From positions 1 to 37,999 of the forward strand of contig DXIC01000032.1 of NCBI GenBank assembly GCA_019113065.1: a stretch of 37,999 bases of DNA. Reading direction: 5' to 3'. The DNA comes from Candidatus Agathobaculum stercoravium. Its GTDB lineage: Bacteria; Bacillota; Clostridia; Oscillospirales; Butyricicoccaceae. Of this stretch, positions 20,916 through 29,662 are shown piece by piece. Every line of letters starts with the position of its first letter. Within the stretch, counting starts at the first letter, position 1. Position numbers and translations under genes: made by a program. Below the pieces are notes generated by a model, which did not search any database, was not told where the DNA came from, and saw nothing but the letters and a program-made list of their open reading frames with translations.

Positions 20916-21365
20916 ATGGCAAAAGGCAAATATCAGGAATGGCTTACGCCGGACGGGATCACCCGTCTCGAAGCGTGGGCACGCGACGGTCTGACGGATG
21001 AGCAGCTTGCCGCGAAGATCGGCATTGCGGCAGCGACGCTGTACGACTGGAAAAACAAGTATCCGGGGATTTCCGAGGCCCTAAAAAGGGGCAAGGAGGT
21101 CGTTGACATCGAGGTCGAGAACGCGCTGCTCAAGCGTGCGCTCGGCTACGACTATACGGAAGAGCGCGTCGAGGTCAGCAATGAGAATGGCAAAAAGACG
21201 GTCAAGACCACACAGACGGTCAAGCACGTTGCCCCGGACACGACCGCGCAGATCTTTTGGCTCAAGAACCGTCGGCCGGACAAATGGAGGGACAAGCCTT
21301 CGGATGATAGGGATCAAAGCGATGTCGAGGACCTTTCGCCCTTGGCTGATAAATTAAAACTATGA
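20916..21365 (+). CDS. terS: Terminase small subunit
   Basis: The 149-residue protein has an N-terminal helix-turn-helix (LTDEQLAAKIGIAAATLYDWKNKYPGI) and the block NALLKRALGYDYTEERVEV...APDTTAQIFWLKNRRPDKWRDK typical of small terminase proteins in clostridial phages. It binds the packaging site and brings the large subunit to phage DNA. The ATG at 20916 (MAKGKYQEW) is chosen over the track start 20826, which lies in the structured region with no ribosome site. It overlaps terL in ATGA. Confidence 0.85.
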   Translation: MAKGKYQEWLTPDGITRLEAWARDGLTDEQLAAKIGIAAATLYDWKNKYPGISEALKRGKEVVDIEVENALLKRALGYDYTEERVEVSNENGKKTVKTTQTVKHVAPDTTAQIFWLKNRRPDKWRDKPSDDRDQSDVEDLSPLADKLKL

Positions 21366-22672
21366 AAGTACGAGCAACGATACCTTGGGCGGATTTCAGC
21401 GAGAAGCACAAAATCTATATCAACAACGCCCTGCATAACAAAATGAACGTAGCCGAGGGCGCGATCCGCTCCGGCAAGACCATTGACCACTGCATTATCG
21501 CGGCCATGTATCTGGAGAAGTGCCGGGACAAGATCCATCTTGCCAGCGGCTCCACCATCGGCAATGCAAAGCTGAATATCGGCGTGTGCAACGGCTTCGG
21601 ACTGGAAAACCTGTTCCGCGGCCGCTGCAAGTGGGGCAAGTACAGGGACAATGAAGCCCTGTTTATTCGCACGCAGACAGGCGAAAAGGTCGTGGTGTTT
21701 GCGGGCGGCGGCAAGGCGGACAGCTATAAGCGCATCCTGGGCAACTCGTACGGTCTGTGGATCGCAACCGAGATCAACGAGCACTACGACAGCGAGGACA
21801 GCCGCACGTCGTTTATCAAGGTCGCTTTTGGCCGACAGGCGGCGGCACTGGATCCACTGGTGCTTTGGGACCTGAACCCCTGCGGTCCGAACCATCCGAT
21901 CTACACGGACTACATCGACAAGTATCTGGATGGCTATGTGGGCGGTTATCAATACCAGCACTTCACCATCGAAGATAACCTGTCGATCCCTGAACGTCGC
22001 CGGGAGGAGATCAAAAGCCAGTACGACCCGCAAAGCGTCTGGTATCGCCGGGATATTCTCGGAGAGCGGTGCGTGGCCGAGGGCCTGATCTATCCGCTGT
22101 TTGCGGACAAGCCTGCCCGGTATGCTATCAGCAAAGATAAGCTGCCGGACTTCGACTACATTACCATTGGCGTGGACTTCGGCGGCAACAAATCCGCGTT
22201 TTCCTTTGTGGCGACGGGGATCACGGCAGAGTGGGCGCCTGTGGCGCTGCGATCCCTCCGCATTCCGGCAAAGGGTGTGAGCGTAGAGCAGATGATGAGC
22301 AAGTTTGTCCGCTTTGCGGAAGGCATAGAACAGGACTATGGGCCTGTGGACTATGTATATGCTGACAGCGCCGAGCAGGCCATCATCAATTCCATGTACC
22401 AGCAGACCAAGTATAGCGTGGTCAATTCCGTGAAAGGGCAGATCATCGACCGCATCCGCACCGCTGACCTCCTTCTTTCCACAGGCCGGTTCAAGTATGT
22501 GGAAGGGGAGTGCGACAGTCTGGTGAAAGCCCTGTGCGATGCGGTTTGGGACTCCAAAGCATTGGACGATGTGCGGCTGGACAACGGCACAAGCGATATT
22601 GACACGCTGGACGCATGGGAATACAGTTGGTCGGCGTTCATCAGGCAGATTTTGAGGGAGATAAAGCCATGA
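21362..22672 (+). CDS. terL: Terminase large subunit (packaging ATPase-nuclease)
   Basis: The 436-residue protein has an ATPase domain with a variant Walker A (EGAIRSGKT, 32-40) and Walker B region (GLWIATEINE, 131-140), then an RNase H-like nuclease domain with acidic residues D272 (GVDFGG), D335 (YADSAEQ) and an aspartate in SDIDTLDAW (about 412-418). This fits the PBSX/SPP1-like terminase group. It pumps DNA into the prohead and cuts it at the end. Start and ATGA overlap with terS agree. Confidence 0.93.
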   Translation: MKVRATIPWADFSEKHKIYINNALHNKMNVAEGAIRSGKTIDHCIIAAMYLEKCRDKIHLASGSTIGNAKLNIGVCNGFGLENLFRGRCKWGKYRDNEALFIRTQTGEKVVVFAGGGKADSYKRILGNSYGLWIATEINEHYDSEDSRTSFIKVAFGRQAAALDPLVLWDLNPCGPNHPIYTDYIDKYLDGYVGGYQYQHFTIEDNLSIPERRREEIKSQYDPQSVWYRRDILGERCVAEGLIYPLFADKPARYAISKDKLPDFDYITIGVDFGGNKSAFSFVATGITAEWAPVALRSLRIPAKGVSVEQMMSKFVRFAEGIEQDYGPVDYVYADSAEQAIINSMYQQTKYSVVNSVKGQIIDRIRTADLLLSTGRFKYVEGECDSLVKALCDAVWDSKALDDVRLDNGTSDIDTLDAWEYSWSAFIRQILREIKP

Positions 22673-22797
22673 TAAGTACAGCATTGTTTGTGTGGCTCGG
22701 CGTAAAAGCCGGAATGCCTGCGGGATATTTTGTTCTATGCGGTGTGTATATGTTTTTCCGCATAATTGACGCCTACATAGACTCAAAGAAAGAATAG
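22669..22797 (+). CDS. Tiny membrane protein between terL and portal
   Basis: A 42-residue product from ATG 22669 (ATGA overlap with terL). It is mostly hydrophobic (FVWLGVKAGMPAGYFVLCGVYMFFRIIDAYI) and ends in charged DSKKE, so one or two membrane helices are likely. Function unknown. The tight overlap and the fact that it fills the gap to portal support it. Confidence 0.55.
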   Translation: MISTALFVWLGVKAGMPAGYFVLCGVYMFFRIIDAYIDSKKE

Positions 22798-22807
22798 GCG
22801 GTGAACT

Positions 22808-24184
22808 ATGTTTCAGCAGTTGATCCAGTGGATCAGGACGCTTTTCGGAAAAATTGTTGGGCAGCGAACCCAGCGGGAGATGATGGAAAGCGACAAATAC
22901 AAACGGCAGTATGAGGACACGCGGAGTATCAACTTCGATGCTATCTTTGCTGGTTCTCTCGCCAACAAGTCGGTGAACGACTGCAATATGACGGTCACGG
23001 ACGCAAACGACGGGGAGAGCCGGCGCAGCGCCCTGATTTCCGACGTGCTGACGCCGGTATGGGACAACATCAAGCAGACGCTGACACAGGCGCTGGGCAA
23101 GGGCGGGAAGTTCCTTGTGCCCTATGTGATCGGCGACCGCATCTATGTTGCCGCTCTCGACCAGACCCGATGCGTGGTGAATGAAACCAACGGGGCGGGC
23201 GAGATCGTTTCGCTATCGGTTGTTGCGGAAATCAAGCAGGTCAATAACAACTACTATCAGCGCATCATCGACTATACGCTGGACGGCGGCACGCTTTCGA
23301 TCAAAACCCGCATCATCAATACATCAGGCGGCCCGGTGTCGTTCGACATCACGCCGGAGTGGGCCAGCATCACGCCGGAGATCACGATCGGGAATGTCGA
23401 CCGCGTGCCGGTGGGATTTCTGAAATGCCCCAAGGACAGCCGTCGTGAGGACGACTTCTATGGCGTTCCCATTACATACGGATCCGGGGATACCATCCGG
23501 CAGCTGCATGAATGTATGGCGCAGATCGAGAGCGAATACAAGCTCAAGCGCGCTTTTGTGGGTGCGGACGAACTGCTGTTCGGGAAAGACGGGAAACTGC
23601 CAGACAGCGGGCTGTTCAAGAAGTTCCACACCGGCGGCGCGCTGAATGAAGGCAAGAGCTTTTGGGAGATATTTGACCCGACGATCCGGGACAGCTCCTA
23701 TTATGCCCGATACAATGCCCTGTGCGCTCAGCTGGAAAAAGAGGTTGGCACGTCCAAGGGCGTCCTGACCGAACCGGCGAGCTTCGGCGCCACGGCAACC
23801 GAGATCAAGAGCGCAAACCACGACACCTTCTGTCTGGTGTCCGACATCCGCAAGAACATCCAGTCCTGCTTTGAGGATCTGGCCTATTCCATCGACATGT
23901 ACGCGGAGTTCTTCGGGCTGACCCCGGCGGGAGCGTCAGGGGACTATAAAGTCACGTTTGACTGGGATATGTCCCTTGTGGAGAGCAGCAGCGAGACCTT
24001 TGACCAGCTTTCTGAGCTGGAAAGCCGCGGCCTGATTTCCGGCGCCCGCCTCAACAGCTGGGTTACCGGGCAGAGCATGGAGGATGCACAGGCGGAGATC
24101 GACGCGGTGCAGGCGCAGAAAGCAAAAACGGCGGCAGCCCTGTTGCAGCCGGAGGACTTAGAGCCGGAAGGAGGCAATTTATGA
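22808..24184 (+). CDS. Portal protein, SPP1/A118-like
   Basis: The 458-residue protein follows the terminase at the expected place and shows portal features: N-terminal amphipathic segment, DNDGESRRSALISDVLTPVWDNI-like central stem and wing regions, and a long acidic/alanine-rich C-terminal tail (VQAQKAKTAAALLQPEDLEPEGG). Portals form the dodecameric ring at one capsid vertex through which DNA enters. The phage-type assignment (A118/SPP1 group) follows from its position before a Phage_min_cap2-like minor capsid gene. A good GGCGGTGA site precedes ATG 22808. Confidence 0.85.
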   Translation: MFQQLIQWIRTLFGKIVGQRTQREMMESDKYKRQYEDTRSINFDAIFAGSLANKSVNDCNMTVTDANDGESRRSALISDVLTPVWDNIKQTLTQALGKGGKFLVPYVIGDRIYVAALDQTRCVVNETNGAGEIVSLSVVAEIKQVNNNYYQRIIDYTLDGGTLSIKTRIINTSGGPVSFDITPEWASITPEITIGNVDRVPVGFLKCPKDSRREDDFYGVPITYGSGDTIRQLHECMAQIESEYKLKRAFVGADELLFGKDGKLPDSGLFKKFHTGGALNEGKSFWEIFDPTIRDSSYYARYNALCAQLEKEVGTSKGVLTEPASFGATATEIKSANHDTFCLVSDIRKNIQSCFEDLAYSIDMYAEFFGLTPAGASGDYKVTFDWDMSLVESSSETFDQLSELESRGLISGARLNSWVTGQSMEDAQAEIDAVQAQKAKTAAALLQPEDLEPEGGNL

Positions 24185-24492
24185 AAATCCCTGATTCCGT
24201 CCGCATTGGCGGCGTAGAGTATGAGGTGTTCGACAACCAGCCGTCCCTGAATGACGGCGAAAACCTGCTGTATGGTCAGATCGACTACCGCGAAAGCACG
24301 ATCCGGCTTTCCGATCTGTGCGAAGGGCACCAGATGAAGTGTATCACGCTGCTGCACGAAATCCTTCATGGCATCCGGAACCATGCAGGCCTTGAAGTAG
24401 AAAACGAGGAAGAGGTCGTTGATATGTTCGCTCGCGGCCTGTACCAGGTGTTGCAGGACAACGGCAGGCGGCTGTTTGACCTGGAGGAGTAA
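24181..24492 (+). CDS. HExxH metallopeptidase-like small protein in the head module
   Basis: The 103-residue product contains TLLHEILHGIRNHA, an HExxH zinc motif with a following His, and an acidic stretch EVENEEEVVDMFARGL. Small proteins of this kind lie between portal and minor capsid genes in some clostridial phages. The active-site motif suggests a protease or a former one. ATG 24181 overlaps the portal stop in ATGA, with GAAGGAGG upstream. Substrate unknown. Confidence 0.65.
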   Translation: MKIPDSVRIGGVEYEVFDNQPSLNDGENLLYGQIDYRESTIRLSDLCEGHQMKCITLLHEILHGIRNHAGLEVENEEEVVDMFARGLYQVLQDNGRRLFDLEE

Positions 24493-24495
24493 CCC

Positions 24496-25641
24496 ATGCT
24501 GACCGACAAGCAGATAGAGGATGCTTACGAAATCATCCGCGGGCGCATCGACCAGGTGAACACGGACTATCTGCAAAAGGTCGGGGCGCAGATCAAGGCC
24601 ATTGGGAAGCTGAACCCCTCCAGCATCAACCGGCTGACGCAGATGCGTGTGTACGGCGCGAATGTCCGCAAGATCAAGGAGGAACTTGCAAAGGCGCTCG
24701 ATATGAGCGTGCAGGACGTGCAGCAGCTGTTGGAGCAGGCAGCCAAAGAGGAATATTCCAGTGCGGATTTTCTGGCGGTGGAGCGCGGAAGGCGTATTGT
24801 GCCGCTGGAATATAACTACGCCCTCCAGCAGTACATACAATCCCTTGCAGCGCAGACAGCGAGCAGTTTTTTGAACTACTCCAACACGACGAACATTGAT
24901 GCAGTCTATCAGGAAGTCGTGTCCGAGGCGATCGACGCCGTTTCCCGCGGCGTGACGGATTACAACTCGGCCATCCGCTCAAGTATGCGGAAGATGGGCG
25001 GGGACGGCCTGCGGGTGACCTATGAGAGCGGCGTGACCCGGCGGCTTGATACCGCGATCCGCATGAACATTCTGGACGGCACAAAGCAGATCGCCCAGGA
25101 GGCGCAGCGGCAGATCGGGGAGCAGATCGGCGCTGACGGTGTGGAGCTGTCCGCGCACCCGTATTCCGCGCTTGACCATGAACCGGCACAGGGACGGCAG
25201 TACAGCCTTGCAGAGTATCAGAAGATGCAGAGCGGGCAGGGCTTCCAGGACGTAGACGGCAACCAGTTCGCGCCCTTCCAGCGGCCGATCGGGCAGTGGA
25301 ACTGCCACCACTTCCCAAGCTATATCATTCTGGGCGTATCGCCCCGGCGGTACACAAATGCACAGCTGCGGCAGTGGCGGAAAGCTAATCACGAGGGCTG
25401 CGAGATCGACGGCAAGCACTACACCACCTATCAGGCCAGCCAGCTCATGCGGACACTGGAAACCAAGGTGCGGCAGCAAAAGGATATTGCGAACCTTGCA
25501 AAAGCGTCCGGGGATGATGTGCTCCGCCGGGAAGCGCAGGCCAATATTCGGGACCTGCGCGCCAAGTATGCAGAGGTAGCTCGCAAGGCCGGGCTGCGAC
25601 AGCGGACAGACAAGATGATCATAGAGAGCTATACAAAGTAA
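24496..25641 (+). CDS. Phage minor capsid protein 2 (MuF-like)
   Basis: The 381-residue protein is helical at the N-terminus (IIRGRIDQVNTDYLQKV), carries a central region with SAHPYSALDHEPAQGRQYSLAEY and NCHHFPSYIILGVSPRRY, and ends in coiled basic helices. This is the pattern of the Phage_min_cap2 family, a portal-associated protein related to MuF/SPP1 gp7 that enters the head. GGAGGAG precedes ATG 24496. The structured intergenic region follows. Confidence 0.85.
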   Translation: MLTDKQIEDAYEIIRGRIDQVNTDYLQKVGAQIKAIGKLNPSSINRLTQMRVYGANVRKIKEELAKALDMSVQDVQQLLEQAAKEEYSSADFLAVERGRRIVPLEYNYALQQYIQSLAAQTASSFLNYSNTTNIDAVYQEVVSEAIDAVSRGVTDYNSAIRSSMRKMGGDGLRVTYESGVTRRLDTAIRMNILDGTKQIAQEAQRQIGEQIGADGVELSAHPYSALDHEPAQGRQYSLAEYQKMQSGQGFQDVDGNQFAPFQRPIGQWNCHHFPSYIILGVSPRRYTNAQLRQWRKANHEGCEIDGKHYTTYQASQLMRTLETKVRQQKDIANLAKASGDDVLRREAQANIRDLRAKYAEVARKAGLRQRTDKMIIESYTK

Positions 25642-25644
25642 CGA

Positions 25645-25724
25645 TAAAACCCGCGCTGGCGGTTTTACAATATTTGACCGGCCCGAAGTCGCAAAACTAC
25701 GGGGCCACAGGGGATGCGACCCCC
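25645..25724 (+). ncRNA. Structured leader with predicted kissing loops before the scaffold gene
   Basis: Three hairpins: TAAAA-CCGC/GCGG-TTTTA (25645-25667), GGCCC/GGGCC (25680-25684 with 25102-type arm at 25702-25706) and GGGG/CCCC (25110-type arms at 25710-25723). The loop of the second contains TCGCA (25689-25693) and the loop of the third contains TGCGA (25715-25719), an exact 5-base complement, so a loop-loop kissing interaction is possible. The region lies just upstream of the AAAGGAG site of the scaffold gene. Confidence 0.55.
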
Positions 25725-25755
25725 GCAATCAAAGCGCAGTGGTAAAGGAGATCAA

Positions 25756-26313
25756 ATGAAACGAGAAGAATTGAAGGCCATCGTGGAAGGCATTACCGAC
25801 GAGCAGCTTCAGAAAATTCTGGACATCAACAATGCTGATGTGGAGAAAACGAAGGGTAAGATGCAGCCTGAAATCGACGGCCTGAAACAGCAGGTAGCAG
25901 AAAGCAAGGAGACCATCGCCACGCTGGAAGCCAACAAAGGCGACACTGCCGCCCTTCAGGCCGAGCTTGACAAGTACAAGCAGGCCGAGGAGCAGCGCAA
26001 GCAGGAGGAAAAGGACGCGGCAGAGCGCGCCAAGATCCTGGAACGCTTCAATGCAGCCAAGGGCGATAAGGAGTTTTCCAGCGAATACGCCGAAAACGGT
26101 GTGCTGGATGCGTTCTCCAAGGCCATCATTGACCCTGCCAACACAGGGAAGGGCGACGCGGAACTGTTCGCGTCCCTGACCCACGACAAGGAGGGCGTGT
26201 TCAAGAGCGCCCACCCGCCCGTCAATATGGGCGGTATTAAGGGCGTATCCGGCCCTGACACAGACAATATGACCGACGCCGAGTATTATGCTACGGTGTT
26301 TAAGAAAGGATGA
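25756..26313 (+). CDS. Capsid scaffold protein (phage GP20-type)
   Basis: The 185-residue product begins MKREELKAIVEGITDEQLQKILDINNADVEKTK and has a long coiled-coil centre rich in Glu, Lys, Gln and Ala (about 25-105), then a C-terminal segment that may bind the coat protein. This matches the GP20 minor structural/scaffold family. Scaffolds shape the prohead and leave before DNA packing. ATG 25756 follows AAAGGAG; the track's earlier start (25714) is in the structured leader. Confidence 0.82.
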   Translation: MKREELKAIVEGITDEQLQKILDINNADVEKTKGKMQPEIDGLKQQVAESKETIATLEANKGDTAALQAELDKYKQAEEQRKQEEKDAAERAKILERFNAAKGDKEFSSEYAENGVLDAFSKAIIDPANTGKGDAELFASLTHDKEGVFKSAHPPVNMGGIKGVSGPDTDNMTDAEYYATVFKKG

Positions 26314-26318
26314 TCTGA

Positions 26319-27419
26319 ATGCCCAACGAGTTTATCACCATCAAAAATATTGCACGGCAGACGCTGCCGCGGCTGATCGAGAATCTGGTATTCCCGAACC
26401 TGATCTACAAGGACTACTCCGAAGCCTTTGCTTATCAGGGCGACACCATTCAGGTGCGCAAGCCTGTTATGCTGGAGGCCAGCGAGTTTGTACAGGAGAG
26501 CGGCACCACACCTCAGGATGTGCAGGAGACCAGCGTGGATGTCACCCTGAACCATCTGGCCACGGTTGACATCGAGTTTACCGCCATCCAGCGGGCTACT
26601 AATGTGGACGATCTGAACCGGCTGTTTCTGGAGCCTGCCGCCGTCGCTCTGGCGCAAAAAATCAACGCGGACGGCCTTGACCTGTACAAGGATATCCCCT
26701 ATGTGGGCGGAACCGCCGGAACGACTCCTTCCGAGCTGACCGATATCTCCAATGTGCGCAAGCTGCTGAATATCAACAAAGCGCCTACCACCCTGCGCAG
26801 GGCAGTGTGGGATCCCGAGGCGGACGCTTCCTTTGTGACCATCCCGGCCATCGTCAATGCGGAAAAGTCCGGCTCTACTGCCGCTCTGCGCGAGGGCAGC
26901 ATTGGCCGCATTATGGGCATTGACAACTATATGTCCCAGGCGGTCAAGAGCCACGTTACCGGTGCCACTGGCACCCCGGCGGTTGACCTTTCGGGCGGTT
27001 ATCAGGTTGGCACCACCACCATCCATGTGGACGGCCTTACCACGGCCTTTATCCCGGGCGATCTGTTCACCCTGGGCGACTATACCTATACTGTCGTGGC
27101 TGCCGGCGCGCTGTCCACCGCCGATCAGGACATCACCATCTATCCGGGGCTGAAGGCGGCTGCCGCAAACGACGCTGCTATTACGGTGATCGGTAACCAC
27201 ACCGCAAACCTGGGCTTCCACGAGAACGCCTTTGCGTTCGTCACCCGGCCTCTGGTTGCCCCTGCCGGTGTGGAGAGCTATGTCACCAGCTACAATGGCG
27301 TAACCATGCGCGTGGTGCGTGGCTACGACATGAAGTACAAGAAGGAAATGCTCTCCATGGACGTGCTGTACGGGTACAAGACCATGTATCCCGAGCTTGC
27401 TGTACGGTATCTGGGCTGA
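26319..27419 (+). CDS. Major capsid (coat) protein, P22-like
   Basis: The 366-residue protein begins MPNEFITIKNIARQTLPRLIENLVFPNLIYKDYS and has TIQVRKP and QETSVDVTLNHLATVDIEFTA, the typical start of P22 gp5-like coat proteins in Firmicutes. The middle region (TPAVDLSGGYQVGTTTIHVDGLTTAFIPGD) reads like an inserted domain with beta strands. The C-terminal VVRGYDMKYKKEMLSMDVLYG fits the family. It forms the icosahedral shell. It directly follows the scaffold, the usual order. Confidence 0.85.
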   Translation: MPNEFITIKNIARQTLPRLIENLVFPNLIYKDYSEAFAYQGDTIQVRKPVMLEASEFVQESGTTPQDVQETSVDVTLNHLATVDIEFTAIQRATNVDDLNRLFLEPAAVALAQKINADGLDLYKDIPYVGGTAGTTPSELTDISNVRKLLNINKAPTTLRRAVWDPEADASFVTIPAIVNAEKSGSTAALREGSIGRIMGIDNYMSQAVKSHVTGATGTPAVDLSGGYQVGTTTIHVDGLTTAFIPGDLFTLGDYTYTVVAAGALSTADQDITIYPGLKAAAANDAAITVIGNHTANLGFHENAFAFVTRPLVAPAGVESYVTSYNGVTMRVVRGYDMKYKKEMLSMDVLYGYKTMYPELAVRYLG

Positions 27420-27439
27420 TGAAAGGGAGGGGGAACACC

Positions 27440-27817
27440 GTGTATCTGGATTTCGCTACTTATAAGAGCATGGGCGGGAGCGCCGAAGAGACGGCGTTCC
27501 CCCGCCTGGAATATCTGGCAGAGAAGAAGATCGACCGGTATACCCAAGGACGTGTAAAAGCGATGGAGACCGTCCCCGAGGCGGTGCAGCGGTGTATGGT
27601 GGAGATCATCAACGCCATGTCCACCGCAGACCCCGCGAAAATGGCCGCAGAAGCGCCCTTGAGCGGCTTTTCAAACGACGGATATTCGGAATCCTACGCC
27701 GAACCCGTAACCGCTGAGAGGCTGGAGGCGAATCTATACGGCCTGATTCTGGACTATCTATCCACGGAGACCGACGACAGCGGAACGCCGCTGCTCTGGC
27801 TGGGGGTAGACGCATGA
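27440..27817 (+). CDS. Head-tail connector protein
   Basis: The 125-residue protein starts at GTG 27440 (MYLDFATYKSMGG), six bases after GGGAGGGGG; the track's ATG 27419 lies in the coat stop and upstream of that site. It is mainly helical (FPRLEYLAEKKIDRYTQGRVKAM...EAVQRCMVEIINAM), like gp6/gp15-type connectors joined to the portal. Position after coat supports this. The ATGA overlap with the next gene is present. Confidence 0.65.
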   Translation: MYLDFATYKSMGGSAEETAFPRLEYLAEKKIDRYTQGRVKAMETVPEAVQRCMVEIINAMSTADPAKMAAEAPLSGFSNDGYSESYAEPVTAERLEANLYGLILDYLSTETDDSGTPLLWLGVDA

Positions 27818-28224
27818 AGAACGCCACACAGGATATCACCCTGTATAACTATTATCTCGATCCTGTCACCGGATACGACACCTGCCAGCGGCTTTACATA
27901 CAGGGTGTGTCCGTCTTTGCGCAGACAAAGGTCGAGGTCAGCAAGGACGGGCTGGCTGCCGCCGATGTGTACACCCTACGCATCCCTGAGGCGGTGCCAA
28001 CGGCCCGGTATGTCACGCCCAAACAGTTTCAGGCGCTGGAGGACAAGACGGGATATTTTACACTGTCGGAAGCGGACAAGATCGTATTGGGATGTGCCAA
28101 GGAAGAAACGCCTACGCCGGCGCAGCTGGAAAGTGCTTATGGCAATGGAACAGTGCTGACGATCACGGGCGTAACAGACGACCGGGGCAAGCGCGCGCCG
28201 CACTGGAAGGTGACCGGGAAATGA
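27814..28224 (+). CDS. Head completion-type phage protein (DUF6751-like)
   Basis: The 136-residue product begins MKNATQDITLYNYYLDPVTGYDTCQRLYIQGVSVFAQTKVEV, a beta-rich start that fits small head-completion or stopper proteins found at this position; I associate it with the DUF6751 pattern but without certainty. It ends KRAPHWKVTGK. ATG 27814 overlaps the upstream stop. Confidence 0.6.
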   Translation: MKNATQDITLYNYYLDPVTGYDTCQRLYIQGVSVFAQTKVEVSKDGLAAADVYTLRIPEAVPTARYVTPKQFQALEDKTGYFTLSEADKIVLGCAKEETPTPAQLESAYGNGTVLTITGVTDDRGKRAPHWKVTGK

Positions 28225-28664
28225 AGGTTGTAGCGAAATTTGAAATGGATTCCGCAAAGAAAATCCTTGCAAAGCGGAATTTGGAGCAGGGTGGCGCCGT
28301 GCAGAGGTACATCGACAGCGAGGTGATTCGCCAGTGCGAGCCGTATGTGCCCTTTGATGAGGGCGCTTTGACCCGCTCGGCCAGTCTTGCTACCCGTATT
28401 GGAAGCGGGCTTGTGGTTTATGCCACGCCCTATGCGCACTACCTGTATTATGGCGTGGTGTACGGACCAAACATCCCCATGACCATCGGTGGGGAACAGA
28501 CCTTTCGCTCTCCTGCGGGGCAGGCAAAGCATCCGACCAACCGGAAACTGACGTACAACAAGGAAAAGCATCCGCTTGCCGGTTCGTACTGGTTCGAACG
28601 GATGAAAGCCGACCATAAAAAAGACATTCTGAATGGCGCAAAAAGAATAGCGGGGGTAAAGTAA
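28221..28664 (+). CDS. Minor capsid/head-tail joining protein
   Basis: The 147-residue product from ATG 28221 (ATGA overlap) has a helical start (FEMDSAKKILAKRNLEQGGAVQRYIDSEVIRQCEPYVPFDEG) and a centre TPYAHYLYYGVVYGPNIPMTI with HPLAGSYWFERMKADHK, typical of HK97 gp10-like and Minor_capsid_2-type proteins. These complete the head-tail joint. The stop TAA shares one base with the next ATG. Confidence 0.7.
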   Translation: MKVVAKFEMDSAKKILAKRNLEQGGAVQRYIDSEVIRQCEPYVPFDEGALTRSASLATRIGSGLVVYATPYAHYLYYGVVYGPNIPMTIGGEQTFRSPAGQAKHPTNRKLTYNKEKHPLAGSYWFERMKADHKKDILNGAKRIAGVK

Positions 28665-29137
28665 TGGCCGAAATCAATACAACTGAAAACCTGCGGCTAT
28701 GGCTGCGAACCTGCCCGGCTATTTCCACGATCGACCGCTTTAATGTAGATTTTATGGGGCGTGGGCCGGTGGAATATGCGCTCTACTCCAGCCCGACCAC
28801 AATGGATTCCGGGATAGACGTGCTTGGGAATGTGTTCCTCCGTCCCATTCAGGAGTTAAACTACATCTTCCAGGCGCTGTTCCATTACTCCAAGGACATA
28901 CCGCAGAATTTGAACAATCTGGAGTTCTTCACAGACGTGATCAATTGGATCTACCAGCAGAATGTAACGAAGAACTTCCCGCAAATCGAGGAGGGGACGG
29001 TCCTCTCCATCATGCCCACGCTGTCGCCCTATGTGTACGACGCGGACAGCGACAGCGGACGCTATCAAATCCAACTGAAAATCCGCTATCGGCGGAAACC
29101 TGATGTAGAAAGGATGAAGATCAATGCCCAGAAGTGA
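28664..29137 (+). CDS. Tail terminator/completion-type phage protein
   Basis: The 157-residue product begins MAEINTTENLRLWLRTCPAISTIDRFNVDFMGRGP and has TMDSGIDVLGNVFLRPIQELNYIF, resembling small tail completion proteins that cap the tail tube. It lies between the joining protein and the tail tube gene, the usual place of the tail terminator. GGGGG lies upstream. No motif beyond this. Confidence 0.6.
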   Translation: MAEINTTENLRLWLRTCPAISTIDRFNVDFMGRGPVEYALYSSPTTMDSGIDVLGNVFLRPIQELNYIFQALFHYSKDIPQNLNNLEFFTDVINWIYQQNVTKNFPQIEEGTVLSIMPTLSPYVYDADSDSGRYQIQLKIRYRRKPDVERMKINAQK

Positions 29138-29657
29138 TCTGGATTTCAATACCACAGCCGGCCAGACCGTAGCCCGTGAAATGCTGATCGCCTATCTCAA
29201 CGTAGGCGAGAGCTCAACGCCTGACTGGGCGCCCATTGGCAAGCGCGTCGAGGACAGCTCGATTGAGTTCGACTGGCAGACCGAAACCAAGGTGGACATT
29301 TTTGGCGATACCTACACCACCGGCAAGAAGGCCACCCGCACCCAGACCTTTGATCCCTGTGAACTGGACGGCGCTGACGAGGCGCAGCAGAAGATCTGGA
29401 ACCTTGCGATCAAGGACGACAATGTAAACGCACTGCTCAATCAGGATATGCTGATCGTCCACCTGTACGCAGGCACGGCCAATACGGCGGTCTTTGCCGA
29501 GCGATACTCCGCGTGTTCTGTGCTGCCCACCAGTCTGGGCGGTGAAGGCGGCGGCGCAATCGGCATGCCGATTGACGTAACCTATGGCGGTACCAGAACG
29601 ACCGGTACGGCCGCTGTTTCCGGTGGTACGGTTACATTCACTGCGGACGAGGAGTAA
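29124..29657 (+). CDS. Major tail tube protein
   Basis: The 177-residue product begins MPRSDLDFNTTAGQTVAREMLIAYLNVGESSTPDWAPIGKRVEDSS and has many beta strands, like Firmicute siphovirus tail tube proteins. The C-terminal segment (GEGGGAIGMPIDVTYGGTRTTGTAAVSGGTVTF) forms a last beta hairpin region. It polymerises into the tail tube. Position between tail completion and chaperone genes is as expected. Confidence 0.8.
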   Translation: MPRSDLDFNTTAGQTVAREMLIAYLNVGESSTPDWAPIGKRVEDSSIEFDWQTETKVDIFGDTYTTGKKATRTQTFDPCELDGADEAQQKIWNLAIKDDNVNALLNQDMLIVHLYAGTANTAVFAERYSACSVLPTSLGGEGGGAIGMPIDVTYGGTRTTGTAAVSGGTVTFTADEE

Positions 29658-29662
29658 CGTAA

